Shown here piece by piece: positions 24,850-34,054 of a DNA stretch of 64,000 bases. Location of the stretch: positions 248,001 through 312,000 of the forward strand of contig NZ_JAGIPG010000005.1 of assembly GCF_017877055.1 (NCBI RefSeq), written 5' to 3'. Below the pieces are notes generated by a model, which saw nothing but the letters and a program-made list of their open reading frames with translations, had not been told where the DNA came from and ran no database searches. A program made the position numbers and the translations under genes. Source of the stretch: Neorhizobium galegae (lineage in GTDB: Bacteria > Pseudomonadota > Alphaproteobacteria > Rhizobiales > Rhizobiaceae). Every line of letters starts with the position of its first letter. The first letter of the stretch is position 1.

Positions 24850-27072
24850 ATGGGCATAGATTCGTCCGATCTCTTCGGTTCGCTGTTCGAAGCGCCGTCA
24901 TTGGTGAGGGTAGTGCCGGTACTGGTGCCGCTGCCGGTGCCGGGCGCCTATAGCTATGCCGTGCCGGAGGGCGTGCATGTGGAGCCCGGTTCGGTGGTTC
25001 AGGTGCCGGTCGGCCCGCGGCAATTGATCGGCGTCGTGTGGGACGGCGACAACGACGACAAGCTCGATCCCAAGAAGCTGAGGCCGATCACGCTCGTCTT
25101 CGATTGCCCGCCGCTTTCCAAGGAGATGCGCGATTTCGTCGACTGGGTGGCAAGCTATACGCTGTCGCCGCCAGGTCTTGTGGCGCGCATGGCGATCCGC
25201 GCGCCGGCCGCGCTCGATCCCGAGCCGATGGTCGAAGGATTGCGGTATCTCGGCGGTCAGCCGGAGCGGCTGACCCCTGCGCGCGCGCGGGTGCTCGATC
25301 TTGCGGGTGAAGAGGAAATTCCCTGGACGCGCAGCGGGCTGGCGCATGCCGCGGGCGTGTCGATGAGCGTCGTCGATGGGCTGACAGCCCAGGGGATTTT
25401 CGAAACCGTGTTCCTGCCCCCGCCGCCGGTCGTGGCGCGGCCTGACCCGGACTATATCAGCCCGCGCATCGAGGGGCCGCAGAAACAGGCGTCCGTGGAC
25501 ATCCTGGAGTCGATCCGGGCGGGTGGCTTTTCCGCCTCGCTGATCGATGGCGTTACCGGCTCGGGCAAGACGGAAGTCTATTTCGAGGCGATCGCCGAAA
25601 CCTTGAGGCGCGGAAAGCAGGTGCTGATCCTGCTGCCGGAAATCGCGCTGACCTCGAGCTTCCTCGAACGTTTCCAGGAGCGGTTTGGCGCCAAGCCCGG
25701 TGAATGGCATTCGGATCTCGCCCCGCGCATGCGTGAAAAGGTCTGGCGCGGCGTGGTGACCGGGGAAGTGAAGGTAGTGGCAGGTGCGCGATCGGCACTG
25801 TTCCTGCCCTTCGAGGATCTCGGCCTGATCATCGTCGATGAAGAGCACGACCCCGCCTACAAGCAGGAGGACCGGGTGTTCTACAACGCGCGCGACATGG
25901 CGGTGGTGCGTGCCCGGATCGGCGATTTCCCGATCGTGCTCGTCTCGGCGACGCCTTCGGTGGAAAGCCAGGTGAATGGTCTGGCCGGCCGCTACAACAC
26001 CGTGCACCTGCCGACCCGTTTCGGCGATGCGGCGATGCCGGACCTGCATCTCATCGACATGCGGCGACACCCGCCGGAGCGCGGTGGTTTCCTCTCGCCG
26101 GTTCTGCTCCGGGCGATCGGCCGGACGATCGAGCGCAAGGAACAGGCGCTGCTGTTTCTCAATCGGCGCGGTTATGCGCCGTTGACGCTCTGCCGCGTCT
26201 GCGGCCACCGGTTCCAGTGCCCGCAATGTTCGAGCTGGCTGGTGGAGCACCGGTTCAAGAGCCAGATCCAGTGCCATCAGTGCGGCTATTCGGAACGCAC
26301 GCCGGAAGCCTGCCCTGAATGCGGCACGTTCGACCATCTGGTCGCCTGCGGGCCGGGGGTGGAGCGGATCGCCGAAGAGGTCGAAAAACATTTTCCGGAG
26401 GCGCGCACGATCGTGATGTCGTCGGACCTGCTCGGCGGCGTCAAGCGCATGCGGATCGAGCTGGAGGCGATCGCCAAGGGCGAAGCGGATATCGTCATTG
26501 GCACGCAGCTGGTCGCCAAGGGTCATAACTTTCCGCTGATGACGCTGGTCGGTATCGTCGATTCCGATCTCGGCCTGTCGAACGGCGATCCGCGCGCCGC
26601 CGAGCGCACCTTCCAGCTTCTGAGCCAGGTGACAGGACGCGCAGGACGAACCGGCCTCAAGAGCCATGGCCTGCTGCAGACCTTCCAGCCGCAGCATCCG
26701 GTGATGCAGGCGATCGTTTCCGGCGATGCGGGCGCCTTCTACGAGCGCGAGATCGCCGAGCGGGAAAGGGCGATCCTGCCGCCCTTCGGCCGCCTCGCCT
26801 CGCTGATCGTCTCGGCGGATACGCGCGCGGATGCGGAAACCCATGCGCGGGGCCTCAGGGCCGCGGCGCCAAAGGTCACCGGTATCTCGGTGCTGGGGCC
26901 GGCGGAGGCGCCGCTGGCGCTGGTGCGGGGCCGGCATCGCTTCCGGCTGCTGGTACATGGACGGCGCAATTCCGACATGCAGGCGTTTCTGCGGGCGATG
27001 ATGGAGAACGGACCGAAGCAGCGGGGCTCGGTGCAGATCCAGCTCGATATCGACCCGCAAAGCTTTCTTTGA
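24850..27072 (+). CDS. priA: Primosomal protein N', replication restart helicase PriA
   Basis: DEAH-type 3'-5' helicase of 740 residues that reloads the replisome at stalled forks. The N-terminal DNA-binding domain opens VRVVPVLVPLPVPGAYSYAVPEG. Walker A is GVTGSGKTEVYF, the DEAH box is IIVDEEHDPAYKQ, and the zinc-binding region has CRVCGHRFQCPQCSSW and CHQCGYS...CPECG with all eight cysteines. Motif VTGRAGRTG is present in the second RecA fold. The frame extends 30 bases upstream, but the ATG giving MGIDSSDLFGSLFEAP fits rhizobial PriA better. Confidence 0.95.
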   Translation: MGIDSSDLFGSLFEAPSLVRVVPVLVPLPVPGAYSYAVPEGVHVEPGSVVQVPVGPRQLIGVVWDGDNDDKLDPKKLRPITLVFDCPPLSKEMRDFVDWVASYTLSPPGLVARMAIRAPAALDPEPMVEGLRYLGGQPERLTPARARVLDLAGEEEIPWTRSGLAHAAGVSMSVVDGLTAQGIFETVFLPPPPVVARPDPDYISPRIEGPQKQASVDILESIRAGGFSASLIDGVTGSGKTEVYFEAIAETLRRGKQVLILLPEIALTSSFLERFQERFGAKPGEWHSDLAPRMREKVWRGVVTGEVKVVAGARSALFLPFEDLGLIIVDEEHDPAYKQEDRVFYNARDMAVVRARIGDFPIVLVSATPSVESQVNGLAGRYNTVHLPTRFGDAAMPDLHLIDMRRHPPERGGFLSPVLLRAIGRTIERKEQALLFLNRRGYAPLTLCRVCGHRFQCPQCSSWLVEHRFKSQIQCHQCGYSERTPEACPECGTFDHLVACGPGVERIAEEVEKHFPEARTIVMSSDLLGGVKRMRIELEAIAKGEADIVIGTQLVAKGHNFPLMTLVGIVDSDLGLSNGDPRAAERTFQLLSQVTGRAGRTGLKSHGLLQTFQPQHPVMQAIVSGDAGAFYEREIAERERAILPPFGRLASLIVSADTRADAETHARGLRAAAPKVTGISVLGPAEAPLALVRGRHRFRLLVHGRRNSDMQAFLRAMMENGPKQRGSVQIQLDIDPQSFL

Positions 27073-27139
27073 TCGCCGTTCTTTGCGACTTGTTTACCGC
27101 TTGCGTTAGAATCTTGCGATTCGAACGATGCGAGGCGAC

Positions 27140-27523
27140 ATGGAACTCTATTTTCCCACTGAACTCGGCGAACGGGTGGCTTTCGTCTGTGCGGCGGTAA
27201 CCGCTGTGCTCGGTCTTATCGTCTTCCTGTTTCCCGCTTTCGTTCTGCGCCTGACGGCGTTCCAGATCGGCGAGGTGCGGCCGGAAGGGTATGCCGCCGT
27301 CCGCTCCGCCGGCGCCCATCATCTCGGATTCGGTCTCGCTGCGATCATGCTCGCCCAGGACTGGATCTACATGACGCTCGGCATCGCGCTCGGATTTGCC
27401 GCTCTGGGGCGATTGCTGTCCTGTGCCCTGGATCGAGGCTTCACCCCCAGAAATATAGCGTTTTCCCTACTTCAGGTTGTGCTCTCCGGCGGACCGCTCG
27501 CCTATGTCTTCGGCTATATCTGA
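27140..27523 (+). CDS. Small four-segment membrane protein, DUF4345-like
   Basis: A 127-residue protein with four predicted membrane helices. The layout (helix, then EGYAAVRSAGAHHLGFGLAAIML, a short helix pair and a C-terminal helix) resembles DUF4345 family proteins, though the match is by eye and tentative. The ATG at 27140 follows a GAGGCGACATGG context; another ATG lies 12 bases upstream. It separates priA from the ATP synthase operon. Function unknown. Confidence 0.65.
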   Translation: MELYFPTELGERVAFVCAAVTAVLGLIVFLFPAFVLRLTAFQIGEVRPEGYAAVRSAGAHHLGFGLAAIMLAQDWIYMTLGIALGFAALGRLLSCALDRGFTPRNIAFSLLQVVLSGGPLAYVFGYI

Positions 27524-27784
27524 CGCTTAATTCGGAGAATACGGGCCGTAGCCCGCCGAAAATCCTTCCGCTTCCGGTATAAAATCGCTCTCAGCCCTTG
27601 CGTGTCCGGCTTTTTCCGTTATCAGGCGTGTTGCGAGTCCTTACAGCCTATGCTAGACGGACCGCGAAAGTCGGAAAGGGTAGGGCGCAAGCTCTGCAGG
27701 TTCTGAGAAAAAATCAAACGATTTCAAGCTCTTGCTACACCTCTCCCGCAGGGTCTGGCGCTTGGATGGCAATACAGGGAAACT

Positions 27785-28351
27785 GTGCCCGTGGCTGATA
27801 CGTCCCAGCTTATTTCCGGTGTAGCGGAGCGTTATGCTTCCTCGCTTTTCGAACTGTCTCTCGAGGCTGGTTCGGTCGACAAGGTCGGTGCCGATCTTGA
27901 TCGTTTTCAGGCGTTGCTGGATGAGAGTGAAGACCTGCGACGCCTGGTCGCAAGCCCGGTGTTTTCCGCCGAAGATCAGCAGAAGGCCGTGCTCGCCGTT
28001 GCCGAGCGAGCTGGCATTTCCGGTCTCGTCGCCAATTTCCTGAAGGTGGTCGCCGGCAATCGTCGTCTTTTCGCGATGCCTGGCATGATCCGCGCCTTCC
28101 GCCAAATCGCCGCAGAGCATCGCGGTGAAGTCACTGCTGAGGTCACCTCGGCGCATGCGCTTTCCCAGGCGCAGGAAAACGAACTCAAGTCGGCGCTGAA
28201 GGGCGTAACCGGCAAGGACGTCGCAATCTCCGTGACGATCGATCCGTCGATCCTCGGCGGACTGGTCGTCAAGGTCGGTTCTCGTCAGATCGACACTTCC
28301 CTTCGCACCAAACTTTCCACCCTTAAGCTTGCACTGAAAGAGGTTGGCTGA
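27785..28351 (+). CDS. atpH: F1F0 ATP synthase delta subunit
   Basis: Peripheral-stalk subunit that ties the F1 head to the b subunits. The 188-residue product has the family opening GVAERYASSLFELSLEAG and the C-terminal signature DPSILGGLVVKVGSRQIDTSLRTKLSTLK. The start is a GTG giving MPVADTSQLISG, which agrees with other rhizobial AtpH proteins. It opens atpHAGDC; the F0 genes are not nearby, as is usual in alphaproteobacteria. The 261-base gap upstream must hold the promoter, but I could not define it. The stop overlaps the atpA start (TGATG). Confidence 0.95.
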   Translation: MPVADTSQLISGVAERYASSLFELSLEAGSVDKVGADLDRFQALLDESEDLRRLVASPVFSAEDQQKAVLAVAERAGISGLVANFLKVVAGNRRLFAMPGMIRAFRQIAAEHRGEVTAEVTSAHALSQAQENELKSALKGVTGKDVAISVTIDPSILGGLVVKVGSRQIDTSLRTKLSTLKLALKEVG

Positions 28352-29880
28352 TGGATATCCGCGCCGCGGAAATTTCCGCAATTCTGAAAGACCAGATCAA
28401 GAACTTCGGCCAGGAGGCTGAAGTTTCCGAAGTCGGACAGGTTCTGTCCGTCGGCGACGGCATTGCCCGCGTCTACGGTCTGGACAATGTCCAGGCCGGC
28501 GAAATGGTCGAATTCCCGGGCGGCATCCGTGGTATGGCGCTGAACCTCGAAGCCGACAATGTCGGCGTCGTCATCTTCGGTTCCGACCGTGCCATCAAGG
28601 AAGGCGACACCGTCAAGCGGACCGGCGCCATCGTTGACGTCCCGGTTGGTCCGGAACTGCTCGGCCGCGTCGTCGACGCGCTCGGCAACCCGATCGACGG
28701 CAAGGGCCCGATCAATGCGACCCGCCGTTCGCGCGTCGACGTCAAGGCTCCGGGCATCATCCCGCGCAAGTCGGTTCATGAGCCGATGTCGACCGGCCTC
28801 AAGGCCATCGACGCCCTCATCCCGGTCGGCCGCGGCCAGCGCGAGCTGGTCATCGGTGACCGCCAGACCGGCAAGACCGCGATCATTCTCGACACGATCC
28901 TCAACCAGAAGGCCATTCACGACAACGGCCCGGACTCGGAAAAGCTGTTCTGCGTCTACGTGGCCATCGGCCAGAAGCGCTCGACGGTTGCCCAGTTCGT
29001 GAAGGTTCTCGAAGAGCGCGGCGCTCTGCAGTACTCGATCATCGTTGCTGCGACCGCTTCCGATCCGGCTCCGATGCAGTATCTCGCACCGTTCGCCGGC
29101 TGCGCCATGGGCGAGTACTTCCGTGACAACGGTCAGCACGCCCTGATCGGTTACGACGACCTTTCCAAGCAGGCTGTCGCCTATCGTCAGATGTCGCTGC
29201 TGCTGCGCCGCCCGCCGGGCCGCGAAGCTTATCCGGGCGACGTCTTCTACCTGCATTCCCGCCTGCTGGAGCGCGCTGCAAAGCTCTCCGACGAGCGTGG
29301 CAATGGTTCGCTGACGGCTCTGCCGGTCATCGAAACCCAGGGTAACGACGTTTCGGCCTTCATTCCGACCAACGTGATCTCGATCACCGACGGCCAGATC
29401 TTCCTTGAAACCGATCTGTTCTACCAGGGTATCCGTCCGGCCGTTAACGTCGGTCTGTCGGTTTCCCGCGTAGGCTCGGCCGCGCAGGTCAAGGCGATGA
29501 AGCAGGTTGCCGGCTCGATCAAGGGCGAACTCGCCCAGTATCGCGAAATGGCCGCCTTCGCCCAGTTCGGCTCCGACCTGGACGCCTCGACGCAGCGCCT
29601 GCTGAACCGCGGTGCACGCCTGACCGAACTCCTGAAGCAGCCGCAGTTCTCGCCGCTGAAGACGGAAGAGCAGGTTGCGGTGATCTTCGCCGGCGTCAAC
29701 GGCTATCTCGATAAGATCGCGGTTGCCGATGTCGGCAAGTTCGAGCAGGGCTTCCTCTCGTACCTCCGCTCCGAAGGCAAGGCTCTCCTCGATACGATCC
29801 GTACCGAGAAGCAGCTTTCCGACGACACCCGCGCGAAGCTGAAGGCCGCTCTCGACAGCTACGCCAAGTCTTTCGCCTGA
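28351..29880 (+). CDS. atpA: F1F0 ATP synthase alpha subunit
   Basis: Non-catalytic nucleotide-binding subunit, 509 residues. The P-loop is GDRQTGKTAI near residue 170, the arginine finger region is in ISITDGQIFLETDLFYQGIRPAVNVGLSVSRVGSAAQ near 350, and the N-terminal beta-barrel begins ISAILKDQIKNF. The ATG overlaps the atpH stop by one base, so translation is coupled. It is followed by atpG after 30 bases. Confidence 0.97.
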   Translation: MDIRAAEISAILKDQIKNFGQEAEVSEVGQVLSVGDGIARVYGLDNVQAGEMVEFPGGIRGMALNLEADNVGVVIFGSDRAIKEGDTVKRTGAIVDVPVGPELLGRVVDALGNPIDGKGPINATRRSRVDVKAPGIIPRKSVHEPMSTGLKAIDALIPVGRGQRELVIGDRQTGKTAIILDTILNQKAIHDNGPDSEKLFCVYVAIGQKRSTVAQFVKVLEERGALQYSIIVAATASDPAPMQYLAPFAGCAMGEYFRDNGQHALIGYDDLSKQAVAYRQMSLLLRRPPGREAYPGDVFYLHSRLLERAAKLSDERGNGSLTALPVIETQGNDVSAFIPTNVISITDGQIFLETDLFYQGIRPAVNVGLSVSRVGSAAQVKAMKQVAGSIKGELAQYREMAAFAQFGSDLDASTQRLLNRGARLTELLKQPQFSPLKTEEQVAVIFAGVNGYLDKIAVADVGKFEQGFLSYLRSEGKALLDTIRTEKQLSDDTRAKLKAALDSYAKSFA

Positions 29881-29910
29881 GAACGGATCAATCTCGAGGA
29901 CCGATAACGG

Positions 29911-30789
29911 ATGCCTTCACTTAAGGATCTGAAAAACCGGATCGCCTCCGTCAAGGCGACGCAGAAGATCACCAAGGCGATGAAAATGGTCGCCGCGGCG
30001 AAGCTGCGCCGTGCCCAGGAGGCGGCCGAGGCCGCCCGTCCCTACGCGGAACGTATGACCAAGGTGCTGGCCGGCCTTTCGGCCGCCAATGCCGGCAATG
30101 CGGAAGCGCCGCTGCTGCTTTCGGGCACGGGCAAGGATCAGGTTCATCTGCTGATCGTCGCGACCGGCGAACGCGGTCTGGCCGGGGGCTTCAATTCCTC
30201 GATCATCCGTCTCGCCCGCGATCACGCATTGAAGCTGCTTGCCCAGGGCAAGACGGTGAAAATCCTCACCGTCGGCCGCAAGGGCAACGACATCCTGCGC
30301 CGCACGTTCAAGGACAACATCGTCGACTACGTGACGTTCCGCGAAGTCAAGCAACTCGGTTTCGCCCAGGCCGACGAGGTGGCACACAAGGTGCTCGCGC
30401 TCTACAATGCCGGCGAATTCGACATCGCGACGCTGTTTTTCGCGCGCTTCCAGTCGGTGATTTCGCAGGTGGCGACCGCCTCGCAGATCATCCCGGCCAA
30501 GTTCGAGACCACCGAGCCGGCGACTGCCTCCTCGGCGCTCTACGAATACGAGCCGAGCGAAGAGGAAATCCTCGAAGACCTGCTGCCGAAGAATGTCGCG
30601 ATCCAGATCTTCCGGGCCCTGCTCGAAAACAACGCTTCCTTCTATGGCGCGCAGATGTCCGCAATGGACAACGCGACGCGCAATGCTGGTGACATGATCA
30701 ACAAGCTGACGCTCTCCTACAACCGTCAGCGCCAGGCACAGATCACCAAGGAACTCATCGAAATCATTTCGGGCGCGGAAGCGCTCTGA
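29911..30789 (+). CDS. atpG: F1F0 ATP synthase gamma subunit
   Basis: Central rotor shaft, 292 residues. It opens with MPSLKDLKNRIASVKATQKITKAMKMVAAAKLRRAQ, the long N-terminal helix, and ends in the conserved SAMDNATRNAGDMINKLTLSYNRQRQAQITKELIEIISGAEAL, the paired C-terminal helix. Both helices form the coiled coil inside the alpha/beta ring. atpD begins 23 bases after its stop with GAAAGAGGG as the ribosome binding site. Confidence 0.97.
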   Translation: MPSLKDLKNRIASVKATQKITKAMKMVAAAKLRRAQEAAEAARPYAERMTKVLAGLSAANAGNAEAPLLLSGTGKDQVHLLIVATGERGLAGGFNSSIIRLARDHALKLLAQGKTVKILTVGRKGNDILRRTFKDNIVDYVTFREVKQLGFAQADEVAHKVLALYNAGEFDIATLFFARFQSVISQVATASQIIPAKFETTEPATASSALYEYEPSEEEILEDLLPKNVAIQIFRALLENNASFYGAQMSAMDNATRNAGDMINKLTLSYNRQRQAQITKELIEIISGAEAL

Positions 30790-30812
30790 GGTAAAGAAAG
30801 AGGGTAAGAATC

Positions 30813-32243
30813 ATGGCTACCGCAACGGGCACGTCCCTCGGCAAGGTGACCCAGGTTATCGGCGCTGTCGTCGACGTCGCTTTCGACGGCGAACTGCCGG
30901 CGATTTTGAACGCGCTTGAAACCGACAACAACGGCAACCGCCTCGTTCTCGAAGTCGCGCAGCACCTCGGCGAAAGCGCCGTCCGCACCATCGCGATGGA
31001 CTCGACTGAAGGTCTGGTTCGTGGTCAGCACGTCACCGATACCGGCGCTCCGATCACCGTTCCGGTCGGTCCGGAAACGCTCGGCCGCATCATGAACGTC
31101 ATTGGCGAGCCGGTCGACGAAGCAGGTCCGCTGGTCACCTCAGGCAAGCGCGCCATCCACCAGGAAGCGCCTTCCTACGTCGAGCAGTCGACCGAAGGCC
31201 AGATCCTGGTTACCGGCATCAAGGTCGTCGACCTTCTCGCGCCTTACGCAAAGGGTGGCAAGATCGGCCTCTTCGGCGGCGCAGGCGTCGGCAAGACGGT
31301 TCTGATCATGGAACTCATCAACAACGTCGCGAAGGCACACGGTGGTTACTCCGTGTTCGCAGGCGTCGGTGAGCGTACCCGCGAAGGCAACGACCTTTAC
31401 CACGAAATGATCGAATCGGGCGTCAACAAGCATGGCGGCGGCGAAGGCTCGAAGGCAGCCCTCGTTTACGGCCAGATGAACGAACCGCCGGGCGCCCGCG
31501 CCCGCGTCGCCCTGACGGGTCTGACGATTGCTGAAGACTTCCGCGACAAGGGCCAGGACGTTCTGTTCTTCGTGGACAACATCTTCCGCTTCACCCAGGC
31601 AGGTTCGGAAGTGTCGGCTCTGCTCGGCCGTATTCCTTCGGCCGTGGGCTATCAGCCGACGCTCGCCACCGACATGGGCCAGATGCAGGAACGCATCACC
31701 ACCACGACCAAGGGCTCGATCACCTCGGTTCAGGCCATCTACGTTCCCGCCGACGACTTGACCGACCCGGCACCGGCAACCTCGTTCGCCCACCTGGACG
31801 CAACGACGGTTCTGTCGCGTTCGATCGCCGAAAAGGGCATCTATCCGGCCGTCGACCCGCTCGACTCCACGTCGCGCATGCTCGACCCGCTGGTCGTCGG
31901 CGAAGAGCACTATGAAATCGCTCGTAAGGTCCAGTCGACCCTGCAGCGCTACAAGGCTCTCCAGGACATCATCGCCATCCTCGGCATGGACGAACTGTCC
32001 GAAGACGACAAGATGACGGTTGCCCGCGCCCGCAAGATCGAGCGCTTCCTGTCCCAGCCGTTCTTCGTCGCCGAAGTCTTCACCGGTTCGCCGGGCAAAC
32101 TCGTCGCGCTCGAAGACACGATCAAGGGCTTCAAGGGCCTCGTCAACGGCGATTACGACCATCTTCCGGAAGCGGCCTTCTACATGGTCGGCTCGATCGA
32201 AGAAGCCGTCGAAAAGGCTAAGAAGCTGGCCGAAGCCGCCTGA
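30813..32243 (+). CDS. atpD: F1F0 ATP synthase beta subunit
   Basis: Catalytic subunit of 476 residues. The P-loop GGAGVGKTVLIMELINN is near residue 155, the catalytic glutamate is in GERTREGNDLYHEM near 195, and the Walker B aspartate is in VLFFVDNIFRFTQAGSEVSALLGR. The C-terminal DELSEDDKMTVARARKIERFLSQPF is typical. A 172-base gap that contains an intergenic palindrome separates it from atpC, unlike the short gaps elsewhere in the operon. Confidence 0.98.
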   Translation: MATATGTSLGKVTQVIGAVVDVAFDGELPAILNALETDNNGNRLVLEVAQHLGESAVRTIAMDSTEGLVRGQHVTDTGAPITVPVGPETLGRIMNVIGEPVDEAGPLVTSGKRAIHQEAPSYVEQSTEGQILVTGIKVVDLLAPYAKGGKIGLFGGAGVGKTVLIMELINNVAKAHGGYSVFAGVGERTREGNDLYHEMIESGVNKHGGGEGSKAALVYGQMNEPPGARARVALTGLTIAEDFRDKGQDVLFFVDNIFRFTQAGSEVSALLGRIPSAVGYQPTLATDMGQMQERITTTTKGSITSVQAIYVPADDLTDPAPATSFAHLDATTVLSRSIAEKGIYPAVDPLDSTSRMLDPLVVGEEHYEIARKVQSTLQRYKALQDIIAILGMDELSEDDKMTVARARKIERFLSQPFFVAEVFTGSPGKLVALEDTIKGFKGLVNGDYDHLPEAAFYMVGSIEEAVEKAKKLAEAA

Positions 32244-32352
32244 TCCTGAACGAGATGGCGCGCGGGACCGTATCCGGCGCGCCTTTTGCCGCATAAAACA
32301 CGCGGGCTTCTCGGCAAAGAATTGCCTCGATGCCCTGATGATTTAGTCTTTC

Positions 32353-32396
32353 GCAATTCCGGACGCAAAACCGCCTCGCACTTTTGCTGGAATTGC
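32353..32396. repeat. 44-bp rhizobial intergenic palindrome, copy 2
   Basis: Second copy of the palindrome found at 17274-17317, here in reverse orientation between atpD and atpC. Its outer arms GCAATTCC and GGAATTGC are perfect and the inner GCAAAA and TTTTGC arms are kept. The two copies are the same length and differ at only a few positions. It begins 109 bases after the atpD stop. Confidence 0.8.
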
Positions 32397-32415
32397 TCTG
32401 AGGAAGTGGACCTTC

Positions 32416-32823
32416 ATGGCCGACGCTTTCAACTTTGAACTGGTTTCGCCCGAGCGCCTGCTCGTCTCGGAAAAGGTCACCGAAGTGGTGATCCCGGCGA
32501 CGCTTGGCGAAATGACGGTGCTTGCCAATCACGCGCCGACGATGACGACGATCAAGCCGGGTGTGGTTTCGGTGAAGCTTGCCTCCGGCCAGGTCAACAA
32601 ATACGTCGTTTTCGGCGGTTTCGCCGACATCCTGCCGACCGGCTGCACGCTGCTGGCCGAATCCGCGGTTCCGGCCAGCGAGCTGACCCACGCGACGCTG
32701 CAGAAGCGGATCGAGACGACGCAGGGCGAAATCAACCATGCGCAGAGCGACGAGCACAGGACGAAGCTCGAGCAGTTCCTCGCGGAATTGACCCACCTAA
32801 ACGGTATCGTTATGCCGGTCTGA
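32416..32823 (+). CDS. atpC: F1F0 ATP synthase epsilon subunit
   Basis: A 135-residue regulatory subunit at the foot of the rotor. The N-terminal beta-sandwich carries FELVSPERLLVSEKVTEVVIPATLGEMTVLANHAPTMTTIKPG and is followed by a short helical C-terminal part. The ATG has AGGAAG at 32400-32405. It ends the operon; a strong intrinsic terminator lies 28 bases after the stop. Confidence 0.95.
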   Translation: MADAFNFELVSPERLLVSEKVTEVVIPATLGEMTVLANHAPTMTTIKPGVVSVKLASGQVNKYVVFGGFADILPTGCTLLAESAVPASELTHATLQKRIETTQGEINHAQSDEHRTKLEQFLAELTHLNGIVMPV

Positions 32824-32850
32824 TCCATCATAGTTCTCTGCGAAAGATCG

Positions 32851-32880
32851 AGGCGGTCCTGATAGGCCGCCTTTTTCTTT
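32851..32880 (+). terminator. Intrinsic terminator of the atp operon
   Basis: AGGCGG pairs with CCGCCT (32851-32872; additional inner pairs CCT/AGG), followed directly by TTTTCTTT. This is a typical GC stem with a T run, 28 bases after atpC. Confidence 0.85.
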
Positions 32881-32978
32881 GGGCGGTGGTCGGCTCTTCG
32901 TGGTGGCTATCGTTGCGGCCCGATGCCGGCTTGTATGTGCCGCGCCATCTTGTTAGCCCTTGTCGGCGGAGGAACGCG

Positions 32979-33872
32979 ATGATCGACAAGCTGGAGTTTT
33001 TCATTGCCCTGGCGCGCGAAAGCCATTTCGGCCGTGCGGCGGAAGAATGCGGCATCTCGCAGCCTTCGCTTTCGGCCGCCATCCGTCAGCTCGAGGAACA
33101 ACTCGGCGTGCAGCTCGTGGTGCGCGGTTCCCGCTACCAGGGTCTGACGCCGGAAGGCCAGCGGGTACTGGAATGGGCAAAACGCATCGTCGGCGATGCG
33201 CGCACGATGCGCGAGGAAATGCGCGCCGCCCGCAAGGGTCTTGTCGGCCACATCCGGCTGGCATCGATCCCGACGGCGTTGGCGATGATCCCCAGGTTGA
33301 CCGAACCCTTCCAGGCGAAGCACCCGGAGGTCACCTTCTCCGTCGTCTCGCGCAATTCCCTGCAGGTGCTTTCCCAGCTCGACAATTTCGAGATCGACGC
33401 GGGCATTACCTATCTCGACAACGAGCCGCTGGGCCGGGTGACGAGTGTGCCGCTCTATGCGGAGCGCTATAATCTGGTCACCGCCGAAGGGGCGCCCTAT
33501 GCCGATCGGGAAAGTGTCACCTGGAAGGAGATGGCCGATCTTAGGCTTTGTCTATTGACGCCGGACATGCAGAACCGCCGCATCATCAACCAACACCTCG
33601 CGGAAGCGGGGGTGACGGTGAAGCCGATGCTCGAATCGAACTCGATGGTGGTTCTTCTCTCGCATGTGGGGACCGGGCGCTGGGCGAGCATCATGCCGCG
33701 CAACGTCGCGCGATCATTCGGGTTTGCAAAACAAGTCAGGACGATCCCAATCGTCGATCCGGAAGCCACGCATATCGTGGGGCTTGTCGCGACCCATCGC
33801 GAGCCCTTCACGCCGCTGGTCTCGGCCCTGCTTCACGAGGCCCGGAGTCTCACTCCTGCCGCCATGGCTTGA
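32979..33872 (+). CDS. LysR family transcriptional regulator of the formate dehydrogenase cluster
   Basis: A 297-residue LysR-type regulator. The N-terminal winged helix (residues 1-60) contains LEFFIALARESHFGRAAEECGISQPSLSAAIRQLEEQLGVQLVVRG, and the effector-binding domain follows from about 90. The ATG at 32979 follows GGAGG (32968-32972). It is on the same strand as fdsGBA with a 182-base gap, in the position of FdsR-type regulators next to soluble formate dehydrogenases. Control of fds is inferred from position. Inverted repeats in the gap could be its operator. Confidence 0.88.
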   Translation: MIDKLEFFIALARESHFGRAAEECGISQPSLSAAIRQLEEQLGVQLVVRGSRYQGLTPEGQRVLEWAKRIVGDARTMREEMRAARKGLVGHIRLASIPTALAMIPRLTEPFQAKHPEVTFSVVSRNSLQVLSQLDNFEIDAGITYLDNEPLGRVTSVPLYAERYNLVTAEGAPYADRESVTWKEMADLRLCLLTPDMQNRRIINQHLAEAGVTVKPMLESNSMVVLLSHVGTGRWASIMPRNVARSFGFAKQVRTIPIVDPEATHIVGLVATHREPFTPLVSALLHEARSLTPAAMA

Positions 33873-33884
33873 TAGCTTTTTTCT

Positions 33885-33931
33885 ATCGCGTAACCGATCT
33901 CCTTTATTGACGGTTGAGGTATCGGTTGCGA
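33885..33931. promoter_or_regulatory. Candidate operator upstream of fdsG
   Basis: AACCGAT (33892-33898) and ATCGGTT (33921-33927) are perfect inverted arms, and the outer TCGC/GCGA extends them with a 2-base slip. A second stem, GGCGAAGT with ACTTCGCC (33948-33977), lies between this and fdsG. LysR proteins use such dyads, so it may bind the upstream regulator. No promoter hexamers could be fixed. Confidence 0.4.
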
Positions 33932-34054
33932 CATTCCATTCCCAGTAGGCGAAGTGCGATTGTCGGACAACTTCGCCAGCTTTCTGATCCGCACACGGGG
34001 TTGTGGTGCCGATGCCACGACGCCGGAAACGGATCAGCCGGGAGGCTATGACAT

